Positions 36,266 through 46,100 of a stretch of 64,000 bases of DNA are shown here, one piece after another. The notes under the pieces are model-generated. The model was not told where the DNA came from, made no database searches, and saw only the letters and a list, made by a program, of their open reading frames with translations. Source of the stretch: Oscillospiraceae bacterium (GTDB taxonomy: Bacteria > Bacillota > Clostridia > Oscillospirales > Acutalibacteraceae). The DNA lies in the NCBI GenBank assembly GCA_029219165.1, contig JAQXSW010000007.1:186001-250000 (forward strand), read 5' to 3'. The position numbers and the translations under genes are program-made. Position 1 is the first letter of the stretch; each line of letters starts with the position of its first letter.

Positions 36266-36991
36266 TTATTTGTTTTTGCTACAGATTGGGCAGTCAGTTT
36301 TATGTTCAATAGGAATTTTTTCAAATAGAGCTTCTTTTGCATCATAATAAAGGAGCTTTCCGGAAAGAGGAATGTCTATTCCAAGAAGGTATTGAATAAC
36401 TGAAGTTGCCTCAATACTGGCAATTGTACCAACAACCGAAGAGACAGAACTAAATCTTTCTTCAGGTGGAAGATCTGTTCCATAAAGACATGCAAGACAT
36501 GGTGTCTCATGTGGATTTACGAAAACACTTGTTCCAATAAAGCCGTTTACACCACCGTCAACAAAAGGTTTGCCAAGTTCAACACAAGCTTCATTTACAA
36601 TCATTCTGGCCTGAGCATTATCAACAGCTAAAGCTACAATATCATATTGGCTGATGATTTCATATGCATTGTCTTTATTGATTGCTGTGGCATGTGGAAT
36701 TATATTTAACGCACTGTTAAATTGTCTTAATTTTCTAGATGCTGAAATAACTTTTAAACTTCCAATGTCCTCTTCAAAGTGGATGTATTGTCTATTTAAG
36801 TTACTTGCGCTTACAATATCATGATCGGCAATTCCAATTGTGCCAATTCCGGCTGCTGCAAGGTGATACATTAGTGTGGTCCCAAGTCCACCTGCCCCAA
36901 TTATAAGAACGCTAGAGTCTGTGAGTCTTTCCTGCCCGTCGTCTCCAAACTCAGGGATCATAATTTGTCTGGAATATCTATCTGAATACAT
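36266..36991 (-). CDS. MoeB/ThiF-type E1-like adenylyltransferase
   Basis: 241 residues. It adenylates the C-terminal glycine of a ubiquitin-like sulfur carrier (MoaD or ThiS). Seen: the ATP loop GAGGLG (32-37), NLNRQ with Arg67, the DN motif with Asp124, and two zinc knuckles Cys165/Cys168 and Cys234/Cys237, spaced as in MoeB. It stands divergent to a MoaD/ThiS-like carrier and AOR, so a role in the pterin cofactor of AOR is likely; ThiF cannot be excluded. Start is ATG at 36989-36991 with GGAGGAG; longer in-frame extensions lack support. Confidence 0.85.
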   Translation of the reverse strand: MYSDRYSRQIMIPEFGDDGQERLTDSSVLIIGAGGLGTTLMYHLAAAGIGTIGIADHDIVSASNLNRQYIHFEEDIGSLKVISASRKLRQFNSALNIIPHATAINKDNAYEIISQYDIVALAVDNAQARMIVNEACVELGKPFVDGGVNGFIGTSVFVNPHETPCLACLYGTDLPPEERFSSVSSVVGTIASIEATSVIQYLLGIDIPLSGKLLYYDAKEALFEKIPIEHKTDCPICSKNK

Positions 36992-37043
36992 TTTATTCTC
37001 CTCCATATCCAATGGAAAATTGTTCCGTATGAAAATACACCTT

Positions 37044-37072
37044 ATTATAACAACGCGGTAATGAGGTGTAAA
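37044..37072 (-). promoter_or_regulatory. Sigma-A promoter for the MoeB/ThiF-like gene
   Basis: On the minus strand: TTTACA (37067-37072), a 17-base spacer and TATAAT (37044-37049). Confidence 0.7.
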
Positions 37073-37172
37073 CACAAAAATGTTGAAAAGCCGTAAAAAT
37101 TGACTTCCATTTTTTAGCAAACATTCCCAAAGATTTTACAGAAAATAAGATTTACCTATGGTAAAATAATAA

Positions 37173-37201
37173 TTGATAATATATAACAAGTAAAGTATAA
37201 T
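37173..37201 (+). promoter_or_regulatory. Sigma-A promoter for the MoaD-AOR-ferredoxin operon
   Basis: TTGATA (37173-37178), a 17-base spacer and TATAAT (37196-37201). The -10 box lies within the first operator-like dyad. Confidence 0.7.
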
Positions 37202-37242
37202 TGTATAAGATTAAAGCATAACTGTAAGTATAATCGTATACT
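37194..37242 (+). promoter_or_regulatory. Tandem operator-like dyads at the AOR promoter
   Basis: AGTATAATTGTATAAG (37194-37209) overlaps the -10 box. AGTATAATCGTATACT (37227-37242) has perfect arms AGTATA/TATACT and lies 33 bases further on, about three helical turns. A shorter relative, AGCATAACTGTAAG, lies between (37215-37228). The placement suits a repressor, but the protein is unknown. Confidence 0.45.
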
Positions 37243-37264
37243 GTTGTTTTATGGAGGTGCTTTT

Positions 37265-37498
37265 GTGAAAATAGAGTTTCATGGTCCTGCAATGTGTGAC
37301 TTCTCACTTATGGATAAGAATGGTGACATTGAAGTGGCAGAAGGAACAACTTTAAAACAGTTTCTAAAAATTGTTAAACTTCCGGTAATTTGGAGAAAGG
37401 TTTTTCCGCTCTTGGTAAACTACCAAAAAGTGCCAATGGATACCGTACTACATGATGGTGATATTGTTAGTGCTTTTTCACCTTCAGGTGGGGGCTAA
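37265..37498 (+). CDS. MoaD/ThiS-family ubiquitin-like sulfur carrier
   Basis: 77 residues with the beta-grasp pattern and the C-terminal di-glycine (SPSGGG, one glycine more than usual) that is adenylated and thiocarboxylated. DGDIVSAFSPSGGG fits the family's DGDxVxxxPPxxGG. In operon with AOR, so it most likely supplies dithiolene sulfur for tungstopterin. Start is GTG 37265, five bases after GGAGGTG; the upstream ATG (37250) lies in the ribosome binding site region and would give a non-family N terminus. Confidence 0.85.
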   Translation: MKIEFHGPAMCDFSLMDKNGDIEVAEGTTLKQFLKIVKLPVIWRKVFPLLVNYQKVPMDTVLHDGDIVSAFSPSGGG

Positions 37499-37555
37499 TA
37501 TTTCTAATGTTTATTAAATAATAAATTTTAAATTTTTCAATTGGGAGATGAAAAA

Positions 37556-39571
37556 ATGAGAGGTTATTGTGGAAAGATCCTTGAAGTTGACCTTACAAAT
37601 AAAACTTGTAAGGAAATAAAACTTAAGGATGAAATCTATGAGAATTTGCTCTCGGGTGCATCTTTGGGTGGATGGTGGTGTTCTAGAAGAATACCTGCCG
37701 GAGCAGATCCTTTAGGTCCTGACAATGTTCTCTGTATTACAAGTGGTACACTTACAAGTACCGGTTCTGTTATTACAGGTCGTTGGATGGCTGTAACAAA
37801 ATCACCTGCAACAGGTGGTATTGGAGAGGCGAATTGTGGTGGTACGTTTGCTCCATATATTAAGGCTTGTGGATATGACCTTATTGCGTTTGTAGGTCAG
37901 TCTGACACTCCTGTATATCTTTATTGTGACAATAAAGGCCCTGAAATAAGAGATGCATCTCATGTTTGGGGTAAAGACTCTGCAGTTGCAGAGCAAATGC
38001 TTGTTGAAGAAAATACAGTTTCTGGTAAGAAAAAACCGGCAGCATGCGTTATCGGCCCTGCAGGTGAAAAACTCAGCTGTATGGCTGGTATTCTCAACGA
38101 CAACGGTCGTATTGCAGCGCGTCAAGGTGTTGGTGCTGTAATGGGTTCAAAGAAACTTAAGGGTATTGTTCTTAATGGTACAAAGCCGGTTTCCGGTTAT
38201 TATCCAGAGGAAATTAAAAAATATTCAAAAATAAGTGCATCACGTATTAATGCGGTAATGCTTCCTCCACAGGTACCTGCAGGTCTTCTTCACGTGGCAA
38301 AGGTTCTTCCTGAACTTCAGTTGTCTCCGGACGGTATTTTCACTGCTGTACTTATGGGTACTTGGGGAACAGCCGGTGCTTCTTCTTTCGCTGCCCAAAC
38401 AGGTGAGGCTCCAATCAAAAACTGGGGTGGTTCACAGAAGGAAGACTTTAATGTTTGGAAGTGTAATAAAGTAGACGGCTCTCAAATGCTTCGCTTACAA
38501 ACAAATAGATATTATTGTTATTCTTGCGTATATGGCTGCGGCGGCGAACTTGATATCTCCAAGATAAAGCACAATGACCAGGGCTATTCAAAAGTACATA
38601 AACCAGAGTATGAATCACAGTGGGACTTCACCGGATTCCTTCTTAATACAGACAATGATGCAATGCTTTATCTTAATGAGTATTGTAACCGTATGGGTAT
38701 GGATACTATTTCAACCGGTGGTGTAGTTGGAATGGCTATTGAATCATACGAAAACGGACTTCTCACAAAGGATGATTTCGGCGGCCTTGAAATGACTTGG
38801 GGTAACGCAGACTCTATTATTGCATTTGTAAAAATGGTTGCTAATCGTGAAGGTATTGGTGACGTATTTGCAGATGGTTGTAAGAAAGCAGTTGAAAGAC
38901 TTGGACCTGAATTTGCAAAGTACGGTGTTCAGGGCGGTGGTACAGAGCCTCCAATGCATGACTCACGCCCAGACCCACAGCAGGCACTTCACTATGCTTT
39001 TGACGCAACACCTTCAAGACATACAACCGGTGGTTCACTATACTATGGTTGTATGCATCTTTGGAAGAAAGTTTCTTGGGCTCCACCAGCTGTTCTTGTT
39101 GGTTCAAAAGAAGGCGAATGGAAGAATTATGATGAAGAGTCTTTGAAAGTTCTTGCAAATCAGTACTATAAGAGAATTGTTGACGCTGCAGGCGGATGCT
39201 ATTTCGGTTTCATTACCGGTGTTGCAAACTATCCTATTTTTGAATGGCTTTCAGCTGCAACAGGTTGGGACAGAACTCCAGACGAATGGATGGTAGTTGG
39301 TCACAGAATTACAACTATGCGTCAGTTGTTTAATATTAAACACGGCATTGATCCATGGAGTTTCAGACCTCATGGACGTATGATTGGTGAACCTCCACTT
39401 AAGGTGGGTAAGGTTGCAGGTAAAACTGTACCTATTGACCCTATGCTTAAAGCAGCATGGAAGAATGCTGGTTGGGATGAGGAAACAGGTATCCCAACAC
39501 AAGAAACAGTTGAAAAGCTTGGTCTTGACAGGCTTCTCAATGCACCATTGGAGGAGTTTATAGATGGCTAA
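37556..39571 (+). CDS. aor: Aldehyde:ferredoxin oxidoreductase (tungstopterin enzyme)
   Basis: 671 residues, full-length AOR family. It oxidises aldehydes to acids, or reduces acids, with ferredoxin. The N-terminal domain binds two pterins (TGRWMAVTKSPATGGIGEANCGG in pieces). The [4Fe-4S] ligands are C321, C324, C328 and C548, all present. The C-terminal half has DTISTGGVVGMA and FADGCKKA. The substrate (aldehydes from amino-acid or acid metabolism) is not predictable. ATG 37556 follows GGGAGATG. Its stop overlaps the ferredoxin gene by eight bases. Confidence 0.93.
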   Translation: MRGYCGKILEVDLTNKTCKEIKLKDEIYENLLSGASLGGWWCSRRIPAGADPLGPDNVLCITSGTLTSTGSVITGRWMAVTKSPATGGIGEANCGGTFAPYIKACGYDLIAFVGQSDTPVYLYCDNKGPEIRDASHVWGKDSAVAEQMLVEENTVSGKKKPAACVIGPAGEKLSCMAGILNDNGRIAARQGVGAVMGSKKLKGIVLNGTKPVSGYYPEEIKKYSKISASRINAVMLPPQVPAGLLHVAKVLPELQLSPDGIFTAVLMGTWGTAGASSFAAQTGEAPIKNWGGSQKEDFNVWKCNKVDGSQMLRLQTNRYYCYSCVYGCGGELDISKIKHNDQGYSKVHKPEYESQWDFTGFLLNTDNDAMLYLNEYCNRMGMDTISTGGVVGMAIESYENGLLTKDDFGGLEMTWGNADSIIAFVKMVANREGIGDVFADGCKKAVERLGPEFAKYGVQGGGTEPPMHDSRPDPQQALHYAFDATPSRHTTGGSLYYGCMHLWKKVSWAPPAVLVGSKEGEWKNYDEESLKVLANQYYKRIVDAAGGCYFGFITGVANYPIFEWLSAATGWDRTPDEWMVVGHRITTMRQLFNIKHGIDPWSFRPHGRMIGEPPLKVGKVAGKTVPIDPMLKAAWKNAGWDEETGIPTQETVEKLGLDRLLNAPLEEFIDG

Positions 39572-40052
39572 TCAAATTGCAGTAATTAATTATGATTTAT
39601 GTTATGGCTGTAAAGCATGTTTGTATAACTGTCCAATTGACCTTTTTGATCTTAATCATCCTATAACAAAAAGAGGTATGAGAAGAGAACTTCCTTCAAT
39701 GAAGGATGAATCAAAGTGTTTTGGTTGTGGCATTTGTGCAAGAGCTTGCCCTGTTGATGCAATTCATATGGAGAAAAAGCCGGAAGAAGAGGGAAAGAAG
39801 GCTGTTTATGTAGATTATAACATGCCTATTAGAATTGACCCTAATAAATGTAAAGGTTGTACAGCTTGTGGACGTATTTGTCCGGGCGATGCAATCATTG
39901 GTAAGGTAAAGGTTCCTCATGTAATTGAAGAGGATAAGTGTCTTAAGTGCGGTCTTTGCATTGAAAAATGTAAGTTTGACGCAATTTATAACAATGACAC
40001 ACCTGTACCTGAGCTTATTAAGGCTGAAGAGCCAAAAACAGAGGGCCCATAA
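39564..40052 (+). CDS. AOR-associated polyferredoxin (four [4Fe-4S] motifs)
   Basis: 162 residues with four complete C-x2-C-x2-C-x3-C motifs: CYGCKACLYNC, CFGCGICARAC, CKGCTACGRIC and CLKCGLCIEKC. Sixteen cysteines can hold four [4Fe-4S] clusters. It resembles the electron-transfer subunit beside AOR in other anaerobes. The start overlaps the aor stop by eight bases, implying coupled translation and a complex. A decayed ferredoxin fragment abuts its stop codon. Confidence 0.92.
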   Translation: MANQIAVINYDLCYGCKACLYNCPIDLFDLNHPITKRGMRRELPSMKDESKCFGCGICARACPVDAIHMEKKPEEEGKKAVYVDYNMPIRIDPNKCKGCTACGRICPGDAIIGKVKVPHVIEEDKCLKCGLCIEKCKFDAIYNNDTPVPELIKAEEPKTEGP

Positions 40053-40243
40053 TTTGATCCTGATAAGCCCCACTTTGTATTGATTAAGAGAAGTGTAAGG
40101 GTTGTACAGCTTGTAAGCGTGTATGTCCTCAGGATGCAATTGAGGGTGAGGTAAAAGTTCCTCATAAAATCAAGCAGGATGACTGTGTTCGTTGCGGCGC
40201 TTCTATTTAAAAGTGCAAGTTTGGCGCAATTGTTCAAGACTAA
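40053..40243 (+). pseudogene. Ferredoxin-domain remnant (decayed)
   Basis: Directly after the polyferredoxin stop the frame reads FDPDKPHFV, then shifts by one base into EKCKGCTACKRVCPQDAI, EGEVKVPHKIKQDDCVRCGA, then Ser for the expected Cys, an in-frame TAA at 40208-40210, and KCKFGAIVQD with a final TAA at 40241-40243. Three lesions (frameshift, Cys to Ser, stop) break an otherwise clear two-cluster ferredoxin domain. It is like the last half of the intact neighbour and also like the C-terminal domain of NuoF/HydB-type proteins. It may be a lost third and fourth domain pair, or a fossil gene end. Confidence 0.75.
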
Positions 40244-40267
40244 GTCATTTGATTTTGTAGTAAGTAT

Positions 40268-40305
40268 AAAAAGAGCCATTCCCGGTTGGGAATGGCTCTT
40301 TTGTT
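40268..40305. terminator. Bidirectional terminator between AOR operon and malic enzyme
   Basis: AAAAGAGCCATTCCC/GGGAATGGCTCTTTT with loop GGTT, usable on both strands. Confidence 0.88.
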
Positions 40306-40346
40306 CTTATTACATTCATTTGTGGGTTGAAAAGTTGCGCCAAAAA

Positions 40347-41519
40347 TTAAAGTTTTGCAACGCCGGTGTCTTTTGCAGCTTTTGCAACAGCAGCCGCAAC
40401 AGTAGCTCCTACGCGCTCGTCAAATGCTTTTGGAATAATATAATCGGCACTCAACTCATTGTCAGAAATGAGAGAAGCTAAGGCTTTTGCTGCAGCAACT
40501 TTCATTTCTTCGTTTATGTCAGAAGCTCTAACGTCGAGCGCGCCTCTAAATATTCCCGGAAATGCGAGGACGTTGTTTATTTGGTTTTTGAAATCTGAGC
40601 GGCCTGTTCCTACAACTTTAGCACCGGCTGCCAATGCTTCTTCGGGCATGATTTCCGGCGTTGGATTTGCCATAGGGAATACTATAGGATCTTTTGCCAT
40701 TGATTTAATCATTTCTGCGGTGACCATTTTTGGGGCAGAAACACCAACAAAAGCATCTGCACCAATAAGGGCATCTTTTAGCAATCCTTTTTTATGGTCT
40801 TTATTTGTTTTTTGTGCCATTTCTTTTTGAGCAAAAGTAATTGTAGGGTCGTTTTCATCAAGAATTCCGTTCTTGTCACACATTATTATGTTTCCTACGC
40901 CCATTTCAAGGAAGAGTTTAGCTATTGCTATTCCTGCAGAACCGGCACCGTTGAACACAACGGTCATGTTTTTAAGTTCTTTTCCTACAACACGAGCTGC
41001 ATTTATTAATGCGGCTGAGCATACAACCGCAGTCCCATGTTGGTCATCATGGAATACCGGAATGTCACATCTTTCCTTGAGTTTTCTTTCTATTTCAAAA
41101 CATCTTGGGGCTGCAATATCCTCAAGATTAATTCCGCCAAAACTACCTGCAAGAAGTGCAATAGTATTTACTATTTCATCAACATCCTTTGAACGGATGC
41201 AAAGAGGGATTGCATCAATGCCGCCAAATTCTTTGAAAAGAACACATTTGCCTTCCATTACAGGCATACCAGCCTCCGGACCTATGTCTCCAAGGCCAAG
41301 TACAGCTGTACCATCTGTAATAACTGCAACAGTGTTCCAACGTCTTGTTAGTTCATATGATTTATTTATATCTTTCTGAATTTCAAGACAAGGAGCAGCA
41401 ACACCAGGCGTATAAGCAAGGGAAAGTGCCTCTTTGCTGTTTACTTTTGCCCTGGCATTTACTTCAATTTTTCCCTTCCATTCATAATGAAGCTTTAAAG
41501 ATTCATTTGCATAATCCAT
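40347..41519 (-). CDS. NAD(P)-dependent malic enzyme
   Basis: 390 residues, the short bacterial malic enzyme: malate to pyruvate, CO2 and NAD(P)H. Seen: SLAYTPGVAAPCLEI, TDGTAVLGLGDIGP, the metal-binding FHDDQHGTA and the Rossmann motif GAGSAGIAIA. Cofactor preference is not clear. Probably second in an operon behind glpK (26 bases), with AAAGGTGA as ribosome binding site. This links glycerol and malate entry to the pyruvate pool used by the adjacent PFOR. Confidence 0.93.
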   Translation of the reverse strand: MDYANESLKLHYEWKGKIEVNARAKVNSKEALSLAYTPGVAAPCLEIQKDINKSYELTRRWNTVAVITDGTAVLGLGDIGPEAGMPVMEGKCVLFKEFGGIDAIPLCIRSKDVDEIVNTIALLAGSFGGINLEDIAAPRCFEIERKLKERCDIPVFHDDQHGTAVVCSAALINAARVVGKELKNMTVVFNGAGSAGIAIAKLFLEMGVGNIIMCDKNGILDENDPTITFAQKEMAQKTNKDHKKGLLKDALIGADAFVGVSAPKMVTAEMIKSMAKDPIVFPMANPTPEIMPEEALAAGAKVVGTGRSDFKNQINNVLAFPGIFRGALDVRASDINEEMKVAAAKALASLISDNELSADYIIPKAFDERVGATVAAAVAKAAKDTGVAKL

Positions 41520-41545
41520 TTATTTTTCACCTTTTGTAATAATAA

Positions 41546-43072
41546 TTACTCATGTTCAACCCAGTCCATTGCTCTTGTAACAGCTTTTTTCCACCCTTTG
41601 TAAAGCTTTGAACGTTCTTCTTCATCCATTTTTGGAGTAAATATTTTAGCCACTTCTCTGTTCTTTGCAATTTCTTCTTTGTTTTCCCAAATTCCAACTG
41701 CAAGTCCTGCAAGATATGCAGCGCCAAGAGCGGTTGTTTCAACCACTTTTGGTCGATTAACTTCGCAGTCTAATAAGTTTGATTGGATTTGAAGCATAAT
41801 GTTGCTTACACTTGCACCACCATCAACACGAAGTGATTTAATGTCTATACCGGAGTCTTCTTTCATTGCTTTAAGAAGATCTACCACTTGATAGCAGATG
41901 CTTTCAAGAACCGCACGTGCAAAATGAGCTCTATTTACACCACGAGTAAGTCCAACTATACATCCTCTGGCATACATGTCCCAGTATGGAGCACCAAGAC
42001 CTGTAAATGCAGGAACAAGGTAAATTCCATTTGCATCAGGAACGGTTTCAGCAAGCTCATCACACCTTGGAGCACTGTCAATAAGATGTAGTTCATCTCT
42101 GAGCCATTGAATTACACAACCGGCATTAAATGCAGAGCCCTCAATAGCGTATTCAACTGTGTCACCAATTCCCCAAGCCACACCTGATACAAGCTGATTT
42201 TTAGATTTTACTCTTTCTTTTCCGGTGTTCATAAGAAGGAAACAACCGGTTCCATATGTATTTTTAGCCATTCCCGGTTCAAAACATGCTTGGCCAAATA
42301 AAGCTGCCGGTTGATCTCCAATAGCACCACTGATAGGAGTGCCAACAAGATTTTCAAGTCCTTGTATTCCGGGAGCAACGGTTCCATACACTTTGCTTGA
42401 AGGTACAGGGGTAGGGAGAATAGACATAGGAATGCCAATTTTTTCACAGAGGAATTCATCCCAACAAAGTTTATCAACATCAAAAAGCATTGTTCTAGAT
42501 GCATTTGAATAGTCGGTTACATGAACGGCTGATTCTGGGTGAGTAGCACCACCTGTAAGATTCCAAATAAGCCATGTTTCAACGGTTCCGAATAAGAGTT
42601 TTCCTTCGTCTGCAAGTTCCTTTGCACCGGGAACATTATCTAATATCCAACGAATTTTTGTGGCAGAGAAGTATGCGTCAATAACAAGACCTGTATGTTC
42701 TCTAACATATTTTTCAAGTTCCAGTTTCTTTAATTCTTCACACATTGAGGCTGTACGGCGACATTGCCAAACAATTGCGTTATATACAGGAAGTCCGGTT
42801 TCTTTATTCCATAAAATAGTTGTTTCACGTTGATTTGTAATACCAATACAAGCAATGTCTTCGGCAGTTACTGTGCCTTCAGCAAGGATTGTTGAAATGG
42901 ATTGATATTCACTGAAAAGGATGTCCATAGGATTGTGTTCAACCCAGCCGGCTTGTGGATAGATTTGTTCAAATTCACGTTGAGATTTTGCAATGGTTTT
43001 TCCTTCTTTGTCAAAAACTATGGCTCTGGAACTGGTAGTTCCTTGATCAAGTGCCATTACATATTTTGCCAT
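41546..43072 (-). CDS. glpK: Glycerol kinase
   Basis: 508 residues of the FGGY family: glycerol + ATP to glycerol-3-phosphate. Signatures: [15 protein letters not shown], the substrate region [31 protein letters not shown] and [14 protein letters not shown]. Length typical. ATG follows AAGGAGGC. It follows the PFOR gene after that gene's terminator; no good separate promoter is visible, so read-through may contribute. No glpF or glpO is nearby. Confidence 0.96.
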   Translation of the reverse strand: MAKYVMALDQGTTSSRAIVFDKEGKTIAKSQREFEQIYPQAGWVEHNPMDILFSEYQSISTILAEGTVTAEDIACIGITNQRETTILWNKETGLPVYNAIVWQCRRTASMCEELKKLELEKYVREHTGLVIDAYFSATKIRWILDNVPGAKELADEGKLLFGTVETWLIWNLTGGATHPESAVHVTDYSNASRTMLFDVDKLCWDEFLCEKIGIPMSILPTPVPSSKVYGTVAPGIQGLENLVGTPISGAIGDQPAALFGQACFEPGMAKNTYGTGCFLLMNTGKERVKSKNQLVSGVAWGIGDTVEYAIEGSAFNAGCVIQWLRDELHLIDSAPRCDELAETVPDANGIYLVPAFTGLGAPYWDMYARGCIVGLTRGVNRAHFARAVLESICYQVVDLLKAMKEDSGIDIKSLRVDGGASVSNIMLQIQSNLLDCEVNRPKVVETTALGAAYLAGLAVGIWENKEEIAKNREVAKIFTPKMDEEERSKLYKGWKKAVTRAMDWVEHE

Positions 43073-43103
43073 ACTGATTTGCCTCCTTGTAAAAGTTTGC
43101 TGT

Positions 43104-43140
43104 ATAAAAAGGGCTTAGAGCAAAAACTCTAAGCCCTATA
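43104..43140 (-). terminator. Terminator of the PFOR gene
   Basis: On the minus strand the stem GGGCTTAGAG/CTCTAAGCCC (43111-43136) is followed by TTTTTATA. Confidence 0.85.
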
Positions 43141-43156
43141 CTTTTTATATTATATA

Positions 43157-46100
43157 TTATTTCTCCGGATTATACAATTCTTTAAGCTTCAAAAGATGCT
43201 TATATTTTGCTTTTGCAGCAGTTGCAGAAGAATCAAAGAGTTTTTCTGCTTTTTCCGGATAAGAGCGTTTCAGAGATGCATATCTAACTTCTCCAAGAAG
43301 GAAGTCTTTATATTCGTCTGTAGGCTCTTTACTGTCAAGAATGAATGGGTTTTCGCCCTTTTCTTGAAGTTCCGGATTGAATCTGAAAAGATGCCAATAT
43401 CCAGAAGCAACAGCAAGTTTTTCCTCTTTCATTGAAAGACCCATTCCTGCTTTAATACCATGATTAATACATGGAGCATAAGCAATTATGATTGAAGGTC
43501 CGTGATAGTTTTCTGCTTCTTTAATTGCCTTGAGTGTTTGAGTGTAATCAGCACCCATTGCTACTTGAGCTACATAAACATATCCATAGCTCATTGCAAT
43601 TGCTGCAAGATCTTTTTTCTTTACTTCCTTACCGGTTGCTGCAAATTTAGCAATGGCTCCTGTTGGAGTTGCCTTAGATGCCTGACCACCGGTATTTGAG
43701 TAAACTTCTGTATCAAATACAAGGATGTTTACATCTTCGTTTTGTGCAATAACGTGGTCAAGTCCGCCAAATCCAATATCGTATGCCCAACCGTCGCCGC
43801 CGAAGATCCACTGAGATTTCTTAGCAAGATAGTCAGAATCTTTTAAGATATCCTTTGCAGCGGCAGCCATTTCCTCATCTGAGAATGATGCGTTTGAAAG
43901 AACTTCGGCAAGTTTTTCTGCAGGAGCGGCATTATCTGTGCTGCTATGATATGTTTCAAGCCAGTTCTTTGCAGCTGCGCTTACATCCGCATTGTCAGAT
44001 GAAGTAAGTTTTTCAGCATCTTCTGCAAGTCTAGCGCGGATTTGGTTATTTGCAAGCATCATACCGAATCCAAATTCAGCGTTATCTTCAAAAAGAGAGT
44101 TTGACCAAGCAGGACCTTTGCCGTTTAGGTCTGTTGTATAAGGTGTACTTGGAGCTGAGCAACCCCAAATTGATGAACAGCCTGTTGCGTTAGCAACGTA
44201 CATTCTGTCACCGAAGAGCTGTGTTACAAGTTTAGCGTATGGAGTTTCACCACATCCGGCGCAAGCTCCGGAGAATTCAAGAAGTGGACGCATAAACTGT
44301 GAACCCTTAACTGTTCCGGTGCCAAATTTCTCAATAATATAATCCTTTGTTGGAAGAGATACGCCGTAATCAAAATCAGCCTGATGAACTTTTTGTGATT
44401 CAATTGGTTTCATGATAAGAGCTGAGTTTGCAGGATCTTTTGCACCGGCAGGACAGATATTTGCACAAGAACTACATCCGGTACAGTCCATAGTTGAAAT
44501 TGTAATTGCAAACTTATGGCCTTCAACGCCGCGTAAGTCAATTGCTTTCATTGAATCAGGAGCGTTCTTAAGCTCATCTTCTGTAAGTGCTACAGGACGA
44601 ATAACTGCATGAGGACAAACGTATGCACACTGATTACACTGGATACATTTGTCTGGTTGCCATTCAGGTACTTTTAGTGCAATACCACGTTTTTCAAATG
44701 CAGAAGAACCTGAAGGGAATTTACCATCCGGATTCTTTGCAAATGTTGAAACCGGGATTGAATCGCCCTTTTGAAGATTTGCAGGAATGAGGACATCCTC
44801 AACAAATTGACCAATTTCAGTTGATGTGTCAATTCCAAGGTCTGCGCTCATTGTGTCTTCAGCTTTTTTCCAGTCCTCCGGAATTTCAATTTTTTCTGTA
44901 GCGGTGAAGCCTTTTTCAATTGCCTCATGGTTCATTCTTACAATGTCTTCACCCTTCTTTGAGAAAGACTTTGTAGCAGCTTTTTTCATGAGATCAAGAG
45001 CCTGCTCTGCCGGAATAATTCCGGTCAGGTTGAAGAATGCGGCTTGAAGAATTGTGCTGACCCTGTTGCCAAGTCCAACTTCTTCTGCAATTGCACTTGC
45101 ATTAACTACATAGAGTTTAATGTCGTTTTCAGCGATGTATTTCTTCATTGATGCAGGAAGATTCTTTGAGATTTCCTCAATTCCCTTCCACTGGCAGTTA
45201 AGAAGGAACGTTCCGCCCGGGCGAAGATCCTGAACCATGTCATATTTGTCTACATATGATTCATTATGACAAGCAACAAAGTCGGCCTGATCTATGAGAT
45301 ATGTTGATTTGATTGGAGATGTACCAAAACGAAGGTGAGATACAGTAATACCACCGGATTTTTTTGAGTCATATGAGAAATAACCCTGGGCATACATGTC
45401 TGTGTTGTCACCAATGATTTTGATTGAATTCTTATTTGAACCAACTGTACCATCTGAACCTAGTCCCCAGAACTTACAGCAAGTTGTACCTTCCGGTGCT
45501 GTATTTACAGGTGCAACCGGAGGAAGTGAAAGTCCGGTAACGTCGTCTTCAATTGCTAAGGTGAAGTTGGTCTTTGGCTCTTTGGCATTCATGTTGTCAT
45601 ATACAGGAATAAGATGCTTTGGAGTTGTATCCTTTGAACCAAGGCCGTATCTGCCACCATAAACAGGAACAGATGCAAACTTAGATCCGGAAAGAGCGGC
45701 AACAACATCAAGGTAAAGTGGCTCGCCGATTGAACCTGGTTCTTTTGTTCTGTCAAGGACAGAGATTGATTTAACAGTTTCAGGAATGACATCAAGAAGA
45801 TGCTTCTTGGAGAAAGGTCTGTAAAGTCTTACTTTAATAAGACCAACTTTTTGTCCATGGTTGTTAAGATAGTCAATTGTTTCTTCAAGGGTGTCACAGA
45901 CAGAGCCCATTGCAATAATTACGCGATCAGCCTCAGAATGTCCATAGTAGTTGAAGAGTTTATAATCTGTTCCAATGCGCTTATTAACTTCATTCATGTA
46001 GTCCTCTGTAACATTGACGATTTCGTCATAATATTTGTTACATGCTTCACGTGCTTGGAAGAAAATATCCGGGTTCTGAGCAGAGCCTCTGAGCGATGGG

